Shown in pieces: positions 26,085 to 34,070 of a stretch of 64,000 nt of DNA. The notes under the pieces are model-generated. The model had not been told where the DNA came from, ran no database searches, and saw nothing but the letters and a program-made list of their open reading frames with translations. This DNA is from Stutzerimonas stutzeri TS44 (GTDB lineage Bacteria > Pseudomonadota > Gammaproteobacteria > Pseudomonadales > Pseudomonadaceae): positions 1 through 64,000 of the forward strand of contig AJXE01000012.1 in assembly GCA_000263395.1 (NCBI GenBank), in the 5' to 3' direction. The translations under genes and the position numbers were made by a program. How positions within the stretch are numbered: position 1 is the stretch's first letter; each line of letters starts with the position of its first letter.

Positions 26085-26636
26085 ATGAACGGTAAAACGG
26101 GTGTGGCGAGCTACGGACGGCTGTCCATCGGCTTGCACTGGTTGATGCTGCTGTTGATTGCGGCGGTCTACGCGACCATCGAGCTACGGGTCAACTTCGC
26201 CAAGGGCAGCGAGCCGCGCGAGCTGCTCAAACACTGGCACTTCATGCTCGGCATGGCGGTGTTTGCGCTGGTCTGGCTGCGACTGCTGGCGCGCTGGCTG
26301 CACCCGGCGCCGCAGGCAGTGGCGGGCGCCGGCTGGGAACAGGGGCTGGCGAAGCTGATGCACCTGGCGCTGTACGCACTGATGATCGGCCTGCCGCTGC
26401 TGGGTTGGCTGACGCTGAGCGCGGCGGGCAAGCCGATTCCGTTCTTCGGCCTCGAGCTGCCGGCGCTGATCGACGCCAACAAGGACCTCGCCGGTCAGTT
26501 CAAGGAGCTGCACGAGACGCTGGCGGTCGCCGGCTACTGGCTGATCGGCCTGCACGCCGCCACCGCGCTGTTCCACCAGTACGTGCGCCGCGACGGCACC
26601 CTGCAGCGGATGCTGCCGCAGCGCCACCGGGCCTGA
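26085..26636 (+). CDS. Cytochrome b561 family membrane protein
   Basis: 183 residues, four predicted transmembrane helices with the family's GLHWLMLLLI start, HWHFMLGMAVFALVWLRLLARW, and the haem-ligand histidines in H (helices 1, 2 and 4, e.g. ELHETLAVAGYWLIGLHAATALFHQYVRRD split across two helices). Expected role is b-type electron transfer between the quinol pool and a periplasmic acceptor such as superoxide. The upstream BqsR-like box suggests induction by the metal or cation signal sensed by the local two-component systems (inference). Confidence 0.9.
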   Translation: MNGKTGVASYGRLSIGLHWLMLLLIAAVYATIELRVNFAKGSEPRELLKHWHFMLGMAVFALVWLRLLARWLHPAPQAVAGAGWEQGLAKLMHLALYALMIGLPLLGWLTLSAAGKPIPFFGLELPALIDANKDLAGQFKELHETLAVAGYWLIGLHAATALFHQYVRRDGTLQRMLPQRHRA

Positions 26637-26648
26637 CCCGCAGACGCA

Positions 26649-26685
26649 AAAACGCCCGGTCGACTCGTCATCGACCGGGCGTTTT
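26649..26685. terminator. Bidirectional rho-independent terminator
   Basis: Perfect 15-bp inverted repeat (AAAACGCCCGGTCGA at 26649-26663, mirrored at 26671-26685) with a 7-base loop, giving a T-run in both directions. It lies between the convergent cytochrome b561 and moeA genes. Confidence 0.9.
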
Positions 26686-26691
26686 CGTGTC

Positions 26692-27924
26692 TCAGCCGAG
26701 CAATGCGCTGAACGGCAGATACTCGACGGTTTCGCCCTCTTCCAGCGTGCGCTCGCGCTCGACGATGGCCAGGCCATCCGCCCAGCTGGCGGAGGTCAGC
26801 ATCGCCGAACCCTGACGCGGATGCAGGCAGACGCGCAGCTCGCCATCGACCTGCTCCAGCCGCGCGCGCAGATACTGACGACGGTTGTTGCGTTTGCGCC
26901 AGGCGAAGCCGGCGGTCAGGCGCAGCGGGGTCGGCAGCACATCGCGGCAGCCCTGCGCACGCAGCAGGAACGGCCGCGCCACCACCAGCGAGGTGATCAG
27001 CGCCGCCGCCGGATTGCCCGGCAGGCCGATCCACGGTTTGCCGTTGACCTCACCGAAGGCCAGCGGCTTACCCGGCTGGATCGCCAGGCGCCACAGGTGC
27101 AGCTCGCCGAGTTCGCGAATCGCCTGCTTGAGGTGATCCTCCTCGCCCACCGAGACGCCGCCGGAGGTGATCAGGATGTCCCATTCGGCTGCCGCCTGCG
27201 CCAGGGCCTTGCGACTGGCATCGAGGTCGTCGACCAGCACTTCGTAGTCGTGCACGTCCAGCCCGAGGCTGCGCAGCACGCCGAGCAGGCAGTAGCGGTT
27301 GGAGTTGTAGATCTGCCCCGGCGCCAGCGGCTGGCCGGGTTCGCGCAGCTCGTTGCCGCTGGACAGCAGGCCGACGCGCAGGCGCCGGTAGACCGCCACG
27401 CGGGCGACGCCGAAGCTCGCCAGCAGCCCCAGCTCCTGCGGACGCAGGCGTTTGCCGGCCTCCAGCACCGGCGCACCGGCTTGCAGTTCCTCGCCCTGGC
27501 GCCGTACATGGGCGCCGAGGCTGACGCCGGGGAAATGCACGCGCTCGGCCTCGATCTGGCAGTCCTCCTGCGCCACCACGGTGTCGGCACCCGGCGGCAG
27601 CGGCGCGCCGGTGAAGATACGCACCGCGTGGCCGGCCGGCAGTTGCTGATCGGCGGCATCACCCGCGGCGATGCGTCCGGCGAGCGGCAGCCAGCCACCT
27701 TCGGCCGGCAGATCGGCGGCGCGCAGGGCGTAGCCGTCCATCGCGCTGTTGTCCCACGCCGGCACCGGGAACGGCGCGGCGAGCGGCTCGGCCAGCACCC
27801 GACCGAGCGCATCGGAGAGCGCCACGTGCTCCACCGCCGGCAGCGCCGGCACCCGTGCCAGCAGCGCCTCGATGGCCTCGTCGACCGGTTTCAGCCCGCT
27901 GGTGTCGCAGCCACAGGCGCTCAT
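26692..27924 (-). CDS. moeA: Molybdopterin molybdenumtransferase MoeA
   Basis: 410 residues. MoeA features: PAWDNSAMDGYALRA, the GDAADQQL-AGHAVRIFTGAPLPPGADTVV block, ITSGGVSVGEEDHLKQAI and GLPGNPAAA. It inserts molybdate into adenylated molybdopterin to give the cofactor that NarG needs. I start at ATG 27924, which overlaps the moaB stop (ATGA). The open frame upstream runs into moaB. Last gene of the narK1-moeA gene string, ended by the strong terminator. Confidence 0.93.
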   Translation of the reverse strand: MSACGCDTSGLKPVDEAIEALLARVPALPAVEHVALSDALGRVLAEPLAAPFPVPAWDNSAMDGYALRAADLPAEGGWLPLAGRIAAGDAADQQLPAGHAVRIFTGAPLPPGADTVVAQEDCQIEAERVHFPGVSLGAHVRRQGEELQAGAPVLEAGKRLRPQELGLLASFGVARVAVYRRLRVGLLSSGNELREPGQPLAPGQIYNSNRYCLLGVLRSLGLDVHDYEVLVDDLDASRKALAQAAAEWDILITSGGVSVGEEDHLKQAIRELGELHLWRLAIQPGKPLAFGEVNGKPWIGLPGNPAAALITSLVVARPFLLRAQGCRDVLPTPLRLTAGFAWRKRNNRRQYLRARLEQVDGELRVCLHPRQGSAMLTSASWADGLAIVERERTLEEGETVEYLPFSALLG

Positions 27925-28466
27925 GAGCGTGGCCCGCAGTAGGCGACCGCCGAGGCCTTGAGGTGCGGTACGAAGTTGCACGGCTTGGTGCGGCTGTCCA
28001 GCTGCTCGACGAGGATCTTGTTCCAGGCGGTGCGACAGGCGTTGGTCGAGCCGGGCAGGCAGCAGACCAGGGTGCCGTTGCTCATGCCGGCCAGGGCGCG
28101 CGACTGCACGGTGGAGGTGCCGATCTCGCCCAGCGAGAAGTGGCGGAACAGTTCGCCGAAACCGTCGACGGACTTGTCCAGCAGCGGCTGTACCGCCTGC
28201 GGGGTGTTGTCGCGCGCGGTGAAGCCGGTGCCGCCGGTGATCAGCACGACCTGCACGTCGTCGCTGGCGATCCAGTTGCAGACGCGCGCACGAATCTGCC
28301 AGATGTCGTCCTTGACGATGGCGCGCTCGGCCAGGCTGTGGCCGGCACTCTGCAGGCCGTCGATCAGCGCCTGGCCGGAGGTGTCGGAATCGATGTCGCG
28401 GGTATCGCTCACCGTGAGCACGGCGATGTTCAGCGACTGAAACTCGGTGTTGGACAGGTGAGCCAT
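27921..28466 (-). CDS. moaB: Molybdopterin adenylyltransferase MoaB
   Basis: 181 residues, usual length. MogA/MoaB fold motifs: TVSDTRDIDSDTSGQ, ITGGTGFTARDNTPQAV, and the FCLPGSTNACRTAW-like end (VCCLPGSTNACRTAWN). It adenylates molybdopterin before MoeA acts. Start chosen at 28466 (MAHLSNTEFQ) with GGAG nine bases upstream; an ATG five codons earlier lacks a site. Overlaps moeA, and follows moaD by 120 bp. Confidence 0.92.
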   Translation of the reverse strand: MAHLSNTEFQSLNIAVLTVSDTRDIDSDTSGQALIDGLQSAGHSLAERAIVKDDIWQIRARVCNWIASDDVQVVLITGGTGFTARDNTPQAVQPLLDKSVDGFGELFRHFSLGEIGTSTVQSRALAGMSNGTLVCCLPGSTNACRTAWNKILVEQLDSRTKPCNFVPHLKASAVAYCGPRS

Positions 28467-28586
28467 TGCTCGAAACTCCATAGAAGAAGAGGTGACGCAG
28501 GCCGAGCCTGCGGCTGCCCGGGGCCCATTCCCCGTGGCGGGTGGTTCGTGTCGCCGGCCGCGTTCGCGGGCCGCGCGATGCGTTGC

Positions 28587-28835
28587 TCAATCGCCAGTGA
28601 CCGGCGGGAAGAAGGCGATCTCGTCGCCATCGTGCAACGTCTCGGCGCTGCTGCACAGCTCCTGATTGCGCGCGCACAGCAGATTACGCTCGGCGAGCAG
28701 CGCCCAGGCGTGCCCGCGACGCTGCAGGTAGCGGCGCAGGTCGTCGATGGTGGCGAACTCCGGCCGCCAGGGCAAACGTTCGAACTCGCAGCCGAGCAGT
28801 TCACGGTAACGGGCGAAGTAGCTGATGCGCAGCAT
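28587..28835 (-). CDS. moaD: MoaD-like sulfur carrier with non-canonical Gly-Asp C-terminus
   Basis: 82 residues, ubiquitin-like fold (LRISYFARYRELLG start, DGDEIAFFPPVTG end). Authentic MoaD proteins end in Gly-Gly, the thiocarboxylation site. Here the last codons read GGC GAT TGA, giving Gly-Asp. The remainder of the protein is well conserved and the ribosome site (GGAGGG) is good. Either the base call is wrong, or this copy cannot be activated and another MoaD serves the cell. No moaE is adjacent. Confidence 0.85.
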   Translation of the reverse strand: MLRISYFARYRELLGCEFERLPWRPEFATIDDLRRYLQRRGHAWALLAERNLLCARNQELCSSAETLHDGDEIAFFPPVTGD

Positions 28836-28857
28836 GGCACCCTCCGGCCGCGACGGC

Positions 28858-29847
28858 TCAGCCGCCGCTGGCGTTCATGAAGCGCAGCACCTGCACCTCG
28901 CCGCTGCTGGCGAACTCGTGGCGCAGCGGTTTGCGCTGCAGCGCGGCGTGGATGGCGTCGATGATCGGCTGGTCGCTGGTCGGGTGGCGCCGTAGCAGAC
29001 CGCGCAGGTCGATGGAGTTCTCGTGGCCGAGGCACAGCAGCAGGCGGCCTTCGACGGTCAGCCGCACGCGATTGCAGGTGGCGCAGAAATTGTGCGAATG
29101 CGGCGAAATGAAGCCGATGCGCGTCTGCGGATGCGCCGGCAGACGTACGTAGCGCGCCGGCCCGCCGCTCTGCTCGGCCGAGTCGATCAGCGCGTGGCGT
29201 TCGGCGATCAGCGCACGCACCTCGTCGCTGGAGCAGAAACTCTCGCCGCGCGAGCGACCGACGTCGCCCAGCGGCATTTCCTCGATGAAACTCAGGTCCA
29301 GCCCGCTGGCGATGGCGAAATCCACCAGATCGGCGACTTCCTCGGCGTTGCGGCCCTTCATCACCACGGCGTTGAGCTTGATCCGCTCGAAGCCGGCGGC
29401 ACGCGCCGCGGCGATACCGTCGAGCACCTGCTGCAGTTCGCCGGTGCGGGTGATGGCGTGGAATTTCTCCGCGTCCAGGCTATCCAGGCTGATGTTCAGC
29501 CGCTTGACCCCGGCGCGGGCCAGCGGCTCGGCGAGCTTGACCAGCTGCGAGCCGTTGGTGGTCATCACCAGTTCGCGCAGCCCCGGCAGCGCGGCGATGC
29601 GCTCGCATAGACCGACGATGCCCTGGCGCACCAGCGGCTCGCCGCCGGTGAGGCGAATCTTCTTCACCCCCAGGCCGACGAAGATGCGCGCGATGCGCTC
29701 CAGCTCTTCCAGGCCGAGCACCTGCTGGCGCGGCAGGAAGGTCATGTCCTCGGCCATGCAGTAGACGCAGCGGAAGTCGCAACGATCGGTCACCGACATG
29801 CGCAGGTAGTCGATCTGGCGGTTGTGGGAGTCGATCAGTTGGGACAT
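28858..29847 (-). CDS. moaA: GTP 3',8-cyclase MoaA
   Basis: 329 residues. Radical-SAM cluster C23-x3-C27-x2-C30 (CDFRCVYC), the LTGGEPLVR motif, and the second cluster near the C-terminus ([20 protein letters not shown]). It ends in the conserved Gly-Gly needed for activity. Catalyses the first step of molybdopterin synthesis from GTP. The gene follows a short palindrome-rich gap after the PpiC gene in the narGHJI operon, typical for pseudomonad moaA1. Confidence 0.95.
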   Translation of the reverse strand: MSQLIDSHNRQIDYLRMSVTDRCDFRCVYCMAEDMTFLPRQQVLGLEELERIARIFVGLGVKKIRLTGGEPLVRQGIVGLCERIAALPGLRELVMTTNGSQLVKLAEPLARAGVKRLNISLDSLDAEKFHAITRTGELQQVLDGIAAARAAGFERIKLNAVVMKGRNAEEVADLVDFAIASGLDLSFIEEMPLGDVGRSRGESFCSSDEVRALIAERHALIDSAEQSGGPARYVRLPAHPQTRIGFISPHSHNFCATCNRVRLTVEGRLLLCLGHENSIDLRGLLRRHPTSDQPIIDAIHAALQRKPLRHEFASSGEVQVLRFMNASGG

Positions 29848-29870
29848 CGTGGGCTCTCGATGGAAGGTGC

Positions 29871-29936
29871 TTGAGCGGGAAGCCGGGAGCAGTGAGCTTT
29901 TTACGTCAAGCTTCCCGCTTCAAGCTTCCCGCTGCT
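29871..29936. repeat. Inverted/direct repeat AGCGGGAAG / CAAGCTTCCCGCTT
   Basis: CAAGCTTCCCGCTT occurs at 29907-29920 and again, minus one base, at 29921-29933. A complementary TTGAGCGGGAAG lies at 29871-29882. Together they form a hairpin in the 90-bp gap between the PpiC and moaA genes. It may be a scattered palindromic repeat or an mRNA processing hairpin. Confidence 0.6.
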
Positions 29937-29937
29937 C

Positions 29938-30897
29938 TTACTGCATCAACGGCGTTTCCGCACCCTGGATGCGAATGCCTTCGATGTTCGCCGCGGCCAC
30001 CAGGCTCTGCAGGTACTGGTTGACGCCGATCTGCCAGACGCGCTGGTTGAGCTCCGCGCGGATGGTGCCGGCCACCGCCTCGTAGGGCAGTTGCTGGCCC
30101 TCGATGCGCTGGTCGACGAACACCAGATGGAAGCCGTAGCGGCTCTCCAGCGGCTGACCGCACAGCCCCTGCGGCAGACGGAACAGCTGGCGCTCGAACT
30201 CGGGCACGGTCTGGCCCTTGCTGATCTGGCCGAGCGCGCCGCCCTGGGCCTTGGATGGGCAGGCCGAGTGCGCCTCGGCCAGTTCGGCGAAGCGCTGTGG
30301 CGCCTGCGCCAGTTGTTCGAGCAATGCCTGCGCCTGTTCGCGCGCCAGGCTGCGGGCTTCGTCGTCATCCGCAGGACAGGCCAGCAGGATGTGCCGCACG
30401 GCCAGCAGCGGGGCGCTGAAGAAGCGCGCCTGGTTGCCTTGGTAGTACTGCCGGCAGGTCGCATCATCGGCCAGCGGCAGTGGAATCTCTTTTTCGATCA
30501 GCGCGCGGGTGGCGGCTTCTTCTTCGCTCTCGCCGTTTTCTGCAGTCACCTGCAGGCCCAGCTCGGCGATGCGTTGCTGCAGCAGCTCGCGCAGCACCAG
30601 CGCCTGGGTGGCGAGGAACACCGCCTCGTTGCGCGTATCGGCCGGGTGGTACTGCAGTTCGCGGGCGATCGCCTCGGGGCTGATCGCCACGCCGTTGACC
30701 TTGGCCCGCGGCCATTCCTGCTCGCTGGTGGCGATCAGCTGGACCGGCGCCGAGGCCTCTTGCGCCTCGTCATCGATCTCATCGTTCTCGTTGGGCAGCT
30801 CCTCGAACAGGGGCGCCTCCACCGGCAGCTCCACCGCCGGCCGCGTTTCACCGCCGCAGCCACCGCCGCCGCCCGTACCGCCGCATCCACAACCCAT
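29938..30897 (-). CDS. PpiC/NifM-type peptidyl-prolyl isomerase with Gly/Cys N-terminus
   Basis: 319 residues. Parvulin domain about residues 185-290 (LLAVRHILLACPADDDEARS, AHSACPSKAQGGALGQISKG, ESRYGFHLVFVDQRIEG). It has no signal peptide, so it is cytosolic like NifM and probably helps mature the nitrate reductase. The N-terminus is a Gly/Cys cluster (MGCGCGGTGGGGGCGGET), possibly a metal site. Start at 30897 with GAGGT seven bases upstream; an ATG six codons earlier has no site. Same position as in P. aeruginosa, directly after narI. Confidence 0.85.
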   Translation of the reverse strand: MGCGCGGTGGGGGCGGETRPAVELPVEAPLFEELPNENDEIDDEAQEASAPVQLIATSEQEWPRAKVNGVAISPEAIARELQYHPADTRNEAVFLATQALVLRELLQQRIAELGLQVTAENGESEEEAATRALIEKEIPLPLADDATCRQYYQGNQARFFSAPLLAVRHILLACPADDDEARSLAREQAQALLEQLAQAPQRFAELAEAHSACPSKAQGGALGQISKGQTVPEFERQLFRLPQGLCGQPLESRYGFHLVFVDQRIEGQQLPYEAVAGTIRAELNQRVWQIGVNQYLQSLVAAANIEGIRIQGAETPLMQ

Positions 30898-30938
30898 GAT
30901 GGTTACCTCACTCAAGCTTGAAATTCGGTTCAGCCGTG

Positions 30939-30963
30939 GCGGCCGGTGTCAGGCACCGGCCGC
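30939..30963. other. Perfect 10-bp hairpin between narI and the PpiC gene
   Basis: GCGGCCGGTG (30939-30948) and its exact complement (30954-30963) flank a five-base loop. No T-run follows on the minus strand, so it probably stabilises or processes the mRNA within the operon and does not end it. Confidence 0.6.
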
Positions 30964-30971
30964 CCTGCGGC

Positions 30972-31772
30972 TCAGTTCACGCCATCCTTGAGCTTGCTCG
31001 CAGCGAAGCCTGGCTGCGGCATGGCCACGCCACCGGTCGCGGCCGGTGCCTCGTAGCCACGCGGACGCTGCGGACGCGGCATGGCCGGCTTGACGCCCTT
31101 CTGCCGGACGATCTGGTAGCGCCGGCCCAGGTACCACACCGGCGCACTGACGATGTGCACCAGACGGGTGAAGGGGAACAGCACGAACAGCGTCAGGCCG
31201 AGGAACACGTGCAGCTTGTACACCACGTTGACCGTCTCGATGGCACCCGCGGCCTTGATCGGCTGCAGGGTGACGATGCTCTGCGCCCAGGTGCCCAGCA
31301 GCACCATCACCGAGCCGTCGAGGTGGCCGAGCGAGGCGATGATGGTCAGCAGGCCGAGGACCAGCTGGGCCAGCAGCACGAAGAGGATCGCGATGTCGGA
31401 ACGGCTGGACGAGGCGCGCACGCGCGGATCGCCGAGGCGGCGCTGGATCAGCATGACCAGGCCGATCAGGCAGAGGATGCCGAAGAAGCCACCGGAAACC
31501 ATCGCCACCACCTGCTTCTGACCGCTGGTGATGAAGGAGTGGTACAGCGCCTCAGGCATCAGCAGACCGACGAAGTGGCCGCAGAGGATGAAGATCACCC
31601 CGACGTGGAACAGGTTGCTCGCCAGACGCATGCCCTTGGGCTGGAGCATCTGGCTGGAGCCGGCCTTCCAGCTGTACTGCGACAGATCGAAACGCGCCCA
31701 GCTGCCGATCAGGCAGATCGCCAGGGCGATGTAGGGGTAGACCCCGAACAGCAGGAAATTGAAGTTAGACAT
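30972..31772 (-). CDS. narI: Respiratory nitrate reductase gamma subunit (cytochrome b)
   Basis: 266 residues, about 40 longer than typical NarI owing to a Pro-rich cytosolic tail (RPQRPRGYEAPAATGG onward). Five transmembrane helices; haem-ligand histidines are in LFHVGVIFILCGHFVG and VYKLHVFLG / TRLVHIVS. It passes electrons from quinol to NarH and anchors NarGH to the inner membrane. Start ATG overlaps the narJ stop. Confidence 0.95.
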   Translation of the reverse strand: MSNFNFLLFGVYPYIALAICLIGSWARFDLSQYSWKAGSSQMLQPKGMRLASNLFHVGVIFILCGHFVGLLMPEALYHSFITSGQKQVVAMVSGGFFGILCLIGLVMLIQRRLGDPRVRASSSRSDIAILFVLLAQLVLGLLTIIASLGHLDGSVMVLLGTWAQSIVTLQPIKAAGAIETVNVVYKLHVFLGLTLFVLFPFTRLVHIVSAPVWYLGRRYQIVRQKGVKPAMPRPQRPRGYEAPAATGGVAMPQPGFAASKLKDGVN

Positions 31773-32518
31773 TAACGCACCTCCTGGGCCAGCGCGGCTT
31801 GCCCGTCATGCTTGAAATCGGTCCAGTGCAGCGGCACCGGGCTTTCCTCGCGGACCTTGCCCGGCCCGCTCGGCATGGATGGACAACGGTCCTGCTGCTC
31901 GGCCTGGAGGAAGTTCACCTGCTCCTCCTCCCAGACCTTGTCCAGCGCTTCCAGCGAGTCGTCGCGCTCCTCCGCGGCGACCTGCTCGCGCAGTTCGCCG
32001 ACGGCCTGCTCGACGGTCTCGCCGGCGATCTGCAGCAGCGCGTGGAAGCACGCCGCATGCGGGCTGTTGCGCTCTTCCAGACGCGCGGCCAGCAATGCCA
32101 GCAGGTGTGCCACGTCGGCCAGCCCCTCGCGGGCCTCGAGGTCCTCGCAGGTGGCGAGGTACTCGAGGTACAGCGGGATGTAGTCGGGCAGTTCGCGCAC
32201 GCCGATGGCGAACCCGGCGGCCTCGTACTGGGCCATCAGGTCGACCATCGCCTGGCCGCGGTCGCGCGACTCGCCGTGGACGTGCTCGAACAGCAGCAGC
32301 GACAGCGTGCGACCGCGGTCGAACAGCTCGGTGTAGCGCTCCTGCACGTCCATCAGCTCGCCGGCGGCCAGCTCATCGAGCAGCGTACGCAGCGCGGTAC
32401 GCTGCGCAGGGCTGATCTCGCGGGCCGCGGCGATGGCCGCCGCCAGTTCGGCATGGCCATCGCGCAGCGCCTGCTCGGGGTAGTCGAGCAGCAGGGAAAT
32501 CACCTTGAGAATGCGCAT
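31772..32518 (-). CDS. narJ: Nitrate reductase assembly chaperone
   Basis: 248 residues, TorD/NarJ-like helical protein (LLDYPEQALRDG start, ELPDYIPLYLEYLA core). It binds the NarG N-terminus and is required for insertion of molybdenum cofactor and for cluster assembly. Start at 32518 (MRILKVISLL), with GGAGG seven bases upstream; the frame five codons longer overlaps narH and lacks a site. Lies in the usual narH-narJ-narI order. Confidence 0.93.
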   Translation of the reverse strand: MRILKVISLLLDYPEQALRDGHAELAAAIAAAREISPAQRTALRTLLDELAAGELMDVQERYTELFDRGRTLSLLLFEHVHGESRDRGQAMVDLMAQYEAAGFAIGVRELPDYIPLYLEYLATCEDLEAREGLADVAHLLALLAARLEERNSPHAACFHALLQIAGETVEQAVGELREQVAAEERDDSLEALDKVWEEEQVNFLQAEQQDRCPSMPSGPGKVREESPVPLHWTDFKHDGQAALAQEVR

Positions 32519-32520
32519 GT

Positions 32521-34059
32521 TCAGTCCTCCCACAACTGGACGGTCTTGATCACGTCGCGACGGTTGGCCTTCTTCGCACCGAACATGTTGGTGTCCGAAG
32601 CGCCGGAGCAGCCGCTGCCGAAGCTGAAGCCACAGCCGGAACGCTCGGCGAAGGCGTCGCTCATGGCTTCCTCGCGGTGTGCGGTCGGGATCACGAAGCG
32701 GTCTTCGTAGTTGGCGATGGCCAGGTAGCGGTACATGTCCTCGACCTGGGCGACCGACAGGCCGACGCTCTCCAGCACCTTGAGGTCCTGCACGCCGTCG
32801 ACCTGCTCGGCGCGCTTGTAGGCGCGCATGGCGAGCATGCGCTTGAGCGCCAGCTTGACCGGCTTCTCGTCACCGGCGGTGAGCAGGTTGGCCAGGTAGC
32901 GCAGCGGGATGCGCAGGCTGTCGACGTCCGGCAGTACGCCGTCCATGCTGACGTGGCCGGCGCTGGCGGCGTTCTGGATCGGCGACAGCGGCGGCACGTA
33001 CCAGACCATCGGCAGCGTGCGGTATTCCGGGTGCAGCGGCAGGGCCAGCTTCCAGTCCACCGCCATCTTGTACACCGGCGACTTCTGCGCGGCCTCGATC
33101 ACCGACATCGGTACGCCGTCAGCCTGGGCCTGGGCGATGACCTTCGGATCGAACGGGTCGAGGAAGATGTCCAGCTGCTTCTGATACAGGTCCTGCTCGT
33201 TGGGCGTGCTGGCCACTTCGAGGATGCGGTCGGCGTCATACAGCAGCACGCCGAGGTAGCGGATGCGGCCCACGCAGGTCTCGGCGCAGACGGTCGGCAT
33301 GCCGGCCTCGATGCGCGGGAAGCAGAAGATGCACTTCTCGGATTTGCCGCTCTTCCAGTTGAAGTAGATCTTCTTGTACGGGCAGCCGCTGATGCACATG
33401 CGCCAGCCGCGGCACTTCTCCTGGTCGATGAGGACGATGCCGTCCTCCTCGCGCTTGTAGATCGCACCGCTCGGGCAGGCCGCCGCGCACGCCGGGTTGA
33501 GGCAGTGCTCGCACAGGCGCGGCAGGTACATCATGAAGGTGTTTTCGTACTGGCCGTAGATGTCGGCCTGCACCTTGTCGAAGTTCTTGTCCTTGCGGCG
33601 CTTGGCGAACTCGGTGCCGAGAATCTCTTCCCAGTTCGGGCCCCACTCGATCTTCTCCATGCGCTGGCCGGAGATCAGCGAGCGCGGGCGCGCCACCGGC
33701 TGGTGATCGGAGATCGGCGCGGTGTGCAGGTTCTGGTAGTCGAAGTCGAACGGCTCGTAGTAGTCGTCGATCGAGGGCAGGTCCGGGTTGGCGAAGATGT
33801 TCGCCAGCACGCGGAACTTGCCACCGATGCGCGGGTTGATGCTGCCGTCGCTATTGCGTACCCAGCCGCCCTTCCACTTGTCCTGGTTTTCCCACTCTTT
33901 CGGGTAGCCGATGCCGGGCTTGGTCTCGACGTTGTTGAACCAGGCGTATTCCATGCCTTCGCGGCTGGTCCAGACGTTCTTGCAGGTGATCGAGCAGGTG
34001 TGGCAGCCGATGCACTTGTCCAGGTTCAGGACCATGCCTACTTGTGAACGAATCTTCAT
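32521..34059 (-). CDS. narH: Nitrate reductase beta subunit (iron-sulfur)
   Basis: 512 residues. First cluster at C16-x2-C19-x2-C22-x3-C26 (CIGCHTCSITC). The next group is CEHCLNPACAAACPSG, then CRGWRMCISGCP, whose Trp in place of a Cys marks the 3Fe-4S cluster, and CIFCFPRIE/CAETCVGRIRYLG. It relays electrons from NarI to NarG on the cytosolic face. Twelve bases separate it from narG. Confidence 0.97.
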   Translation of the reverse strand: MKIRSQVGMVLNLDKCIGCHTCSITCKNVWTSREGMEYAWFNNVETKPGIGYPKEWENQDKWKGGWVRNSDGSINPRIGGKFRVLANIFANPDLPSIDDYYEPFDFDYQNLHTAPISDHQPVARPRSLISGQRMEKIEWGPNWEEILGTEFAKRRKDKNFDKVQADIYGQYENTFMMYLPRLCEHCLNPACAAACPSGAIYKREEDGIVLIDQEKCRGWRMCISGCPYKKIYFNWKSGKSEKCIFCFPRIEAGMPTVCAETCVGRIRYLGVLLYDADRILEVASTPNEQDLYQKQLDIFLDPFDPKVIAQAQADGVPMSVIEAAQKSPVYKMAVDWKLALPLHPEYRTLPMVWYVPPLSPIQNAASAGHVSMDGVLPDVDSLRIPLRYLANLLTAGDEKPVKLALKRMLAMRAYKRAEQVDGVQDLKVLESVGLSVAQVEDMYRYLAIANYEDRFVIPTAHREEAMSDAFAERSGCGFSFGSGCSGASDTNMFGAKKANRRDVIKTVQLWED

Positions 34060-34070
34060 GGCCTTTTTCC

